From: Augochlora pura
Taxonomy: Eukaryota > Arthropoda > Insecta > Hymenoptera > Halictidae
Assembly (NCBI RefSeq): GCF_028453695.1
Contig: NC_135781.1
Coordinates: 10,415,640 to 10,479,639 of the forward strand
DNA: 64,000 nt
Direction of reading: 5' to 3'
The position numbers and the translations under genes are program-made. This document shows, piece after piece, positions 61,501 through 64,000 of the stretch (positions within the stretch are counted from its first letter, which is position 1; each line of letters opens with the position of its first letter). The notes under the pieces are model-generated. The model searched no databases and had not been told where the DNA came from. It worked only from the letters and a program-made list of their open reading frames with translations.

Positions 61501-64000
61501 ATTGGAAAAACGGAAGTTTTGAGAGATCGGTTTCCGGTTCTGATGACGAAGGTAGAGATTGTCCAGCGAATCGATCCTACGGTGTATATAGATCGTCGCG
61601 ATTCGGGAATCGTCTGGGCGATCGATATCAGACGCGCGCAAGGAGGCACAATCGACGACGCACAATTTTTTGTAATCGCGGTTAGGCGTAGCCGGCTAGA
61701 CGCTTAGTATCGTCGAAGCAACAAGTCGTGTTCCTTCGATTTTCTCGGGAACAATTGAATGACGGTCACCCGGCGATCGAGACAAGTAGACACGACGTCA
61801 GTCTCGATCGCAGCGTAAGACTGAGGAGAGCCTGTTCTCCGTACAGGCGGCCAGAAAACAAAACGATTCCGTTTTCACGATCTGTCCTTCGATATAACTC
61901 GAATACTCTCAACGGACATCCGTCTTCCACGTAGTACAAACTACAACTTAAATAGCGTCTCTCTCGCGTCCAGGTTAGATAGGTTTCGATGGAGGATCGA
62001 TGGATAATCAACCGAGGGAGGCGGACCGTCTTCGACAGAGCCTGGCTGACCACCATTAGAACTATATTGTTGCGCATACTCGTTAAAATCTTCCTTAGCC
62101 GTGCACCGACCATCGAGAAAATGTTAGAGGCGATAGATCCTAGCGCGATCTACTATAGTTAGTGTAATAGCAGAAATCGAAACTCCGAGGCTGGGAGAAA
62201 TAACGTCCAGCGAACGTCCATGCATCCGTCGAGGTAGCCGCAGCCTAGAGGTCCGTCTCTCTCGAATCCGCGTCGCAACGTCCAGTAATCTATTTCGTGA
62301 CTCTGTCATCAGGCAAACTCCCTGAATGAAATCATATCTGAGCGACATGATTCAAGTTGCTGGACGTTAACTGCGAGTACACATCTCGAAATCTGTTTTA
62401 AAAGAAACCGCGAATCGATGCGCCTAGTAATCTCGTCACTTCTGCAATCCAGTGATTTTTATCCGGAATGAATCCAGTCCAAAAATCAAACTAGATCGTC
62501 CTGGGATTGTGAGAAAGATAATGTTGCATCGTTTCGTGCTCCCATAGACCCGTGATCATAGAAATCAAATAGAAAGGGCTGCGTTGGAATTATTAAAGGC
62601 TTCGTGAAATTGGGATTTGTTTGATATTAATTGATAGCTCGTTGTACAATTTCAATAGCATTTAGCTTCTGTTTTCTGACTCGACATTAATAATGCTAAT
62701 GCAAAGATTTGTAATGTGATCATAATTTACTTATATTTTTAATAAATGAAACATAAAACAGTGATCGCTTTAAAAGTGTTCATGTATATTGTTATCGTAT
62801 TTTCAAGCTAGTAAATTTTATACAAGAAGAACTAATAAGCTTCTATGCTTTCTTTAAATTCTAAAATTTATTGAAATAATTACTCTTATTCAAATGTATA
62901 GTAATGATTGCACTAATATTTTTTGAAACGATCCTTATCAGGATCCTTATTGTACAATCTTCGAATTACATCCTTACAAGCTTTTGTGATGGAGAAATCA
63001 TTCGATCAACGAGCTCTTGGATTTGGTCGAAATTGCTTTCATTTACACTTTGCCTCGATAAATCCTTGTCTTGTAAGGAACGATTGACAATACCAATGCA
63101 GTCTGGATAGGAGAAAAATAGAAACGAGCGAGAAGGTGCGAGAGATGAGGGGCTAACGTTCGAAGGAGGAACAGAGTACAACGGCGAATCATATCATTAA
63201 GCCTTAATCCGTCGAATGCGCTGTCCAAGCTCTGATGATTGCGAGCTGGCGAAACAGAACGATGAGGAACGAGATAGCGAAGACAGATGGAAGGGATCAA
63301 AGCCAATCGAGACGACCAGCTCGAGCGCGTTTCTTTTCCTTTCTGCTCGGAAAAGGAAAAACAGACAGTCCCTAGGGAAGTTTTCGGGGGTGTGAAATGG
63401 CGGAGCCGATCCGTGTTGTGCGATACGAAAACTCGCGAGAATGATTCAAAATGAGCGTGTGCCTGTGTGTCCTTTGTTCCGCGGTTGTTTTTTCGAGACG
63501 ATTGCATGATTGTATGCGTGAGTGTGCCGCGGGAGAAACGAGCCAGACCAGAGTATGTTTCCTCTGTTCTCGTCTCGATAGAGAGACACTTTTGTTCTAG
63601 TTAATCGCGTGTTTCGTGCTAGACGCTTATTCACGGCGCACGATCGATAATCGGATCGATCGTTCGCTAATTTTTTTGTAATATATAATATAGAGATTCC
63701 GAGGCGGCTGTAAATACGTGAAAGAATTTTAGATCGGTAAGTCGGAGAAGCAGAAAAACGGATGGATCCTCTCGGTGTTTAGAACTAGTTGTGTCGACAT
63801 GTTTCTTCCTATATTATATATAATATATACACATATATATACAAATATAAATATATTTATTATTGCGTTGTTCTATTCTAATATTTATTGTATTTATCAG
63901 ATATAGGATTTACAAACGACACGTTACGTTTATTGATCGGGGCTCGTGTCGAGATTCTTAGCCCTCAATACCACTTTCTATCATCTGCCACCTCTGCCAC
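61501..64000 (+). other. Otopetrin 3' UTR and downstream, no gene recognised
   Basis: AATAAA occurs near 62742. CpG-rich stretches at 61,500-62,350 and 63,100-63,650 have only overlapping short frames on both strands. An (AT)-rich microsatellite lies at about 63812-63856. The end of the transcript cannot be set by eye. Confidence 0.4.

Noticed and set aside
1..64000. CRISPR arrays, tRNA or rRNA genes, bacterial-type operons
   Set aside because: None seen: no regularly spaced identical short repeats, no tRNA-like GGTTCGAATC box pairs, and the split genes are clearly eukaryotic.

Overview
The window looks like nuclear DNA of an insect, most likely a hymenopteran. It has AT-rich introns and intergenic DNA broken by CpG-rich islets, GT-AG introns from about 70 bp to many kb, many (CT)n/(GA)n tracts and a Tc1/mariner-type foldback MITE. 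The species cannot be named from the sequence. I found no tRNA, rRNA or CRISPR array and no bacterial-style operon.

Layout, left to right. (1) About 1.5-11.5 kb, + strand: the last three coding exons (204, 150 and 66 nt, all phase 0) of an unrecognised protein with an Ala/Gly/Ser-rich linker and a conserved-looking C-terminus; its start lies upstream or was not found. (2) 14.4-18.0 kb, - strand: a complete four-exon mARC/MOSC molybdenum enzyme (338 aa). (3) 24.1-25.8 kb, + strand: a complete VAMP7 longin R-SNARE (221 aa) with a non-coding first exon. (4) 28.8-60.4 kb, + strand: an otopetrin proton channel gene. Six shared 3' exons (the first codes for cytoplasmic linker, the other five carry 12 membrane segments) are preceded by at least two, perhaps three, alternative N-terminal starts whose last exons all end in phase 2 and so fit the same acceptor at 51,380. 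(5) 38.8-39.3 kb, - strand: a possible small membrane-protein gene nested in an otopetrin intron. (6) 41.7-42.1 kb, - strand: a decayed non-LTR retrotransposon fragment.

The genes look like independent housekeeping or sensory genes, not a pathway. VAMP7 (late endosome/lysosome fusion), mARC (outer mitochondrial membrane N-oxide reduction) and otopetrin (acid-sensing proton channel) share no obvious function.

Most striking observations: an in-frame 36-codon extension after the otopetrin TGA, in a leaky UGA-C context; interchangeable phase-matched otopetrin first exons, one of which lies in a 231-bp tandem duplication; a 162-bp degenerate tandem array in the otopetrin 3' region; a cluster of eight E-boxes in 86 bp in an otopetrin intron; a 231-bp near-palindrome upstream of VAMP7 carrying a perfect GTCACGTGAC site; and many separate degenerate tandem duplications scattered through introns and spacers. 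Splice sites and isoforms are inferred from consensus and phase only; no transcript evidence was available.
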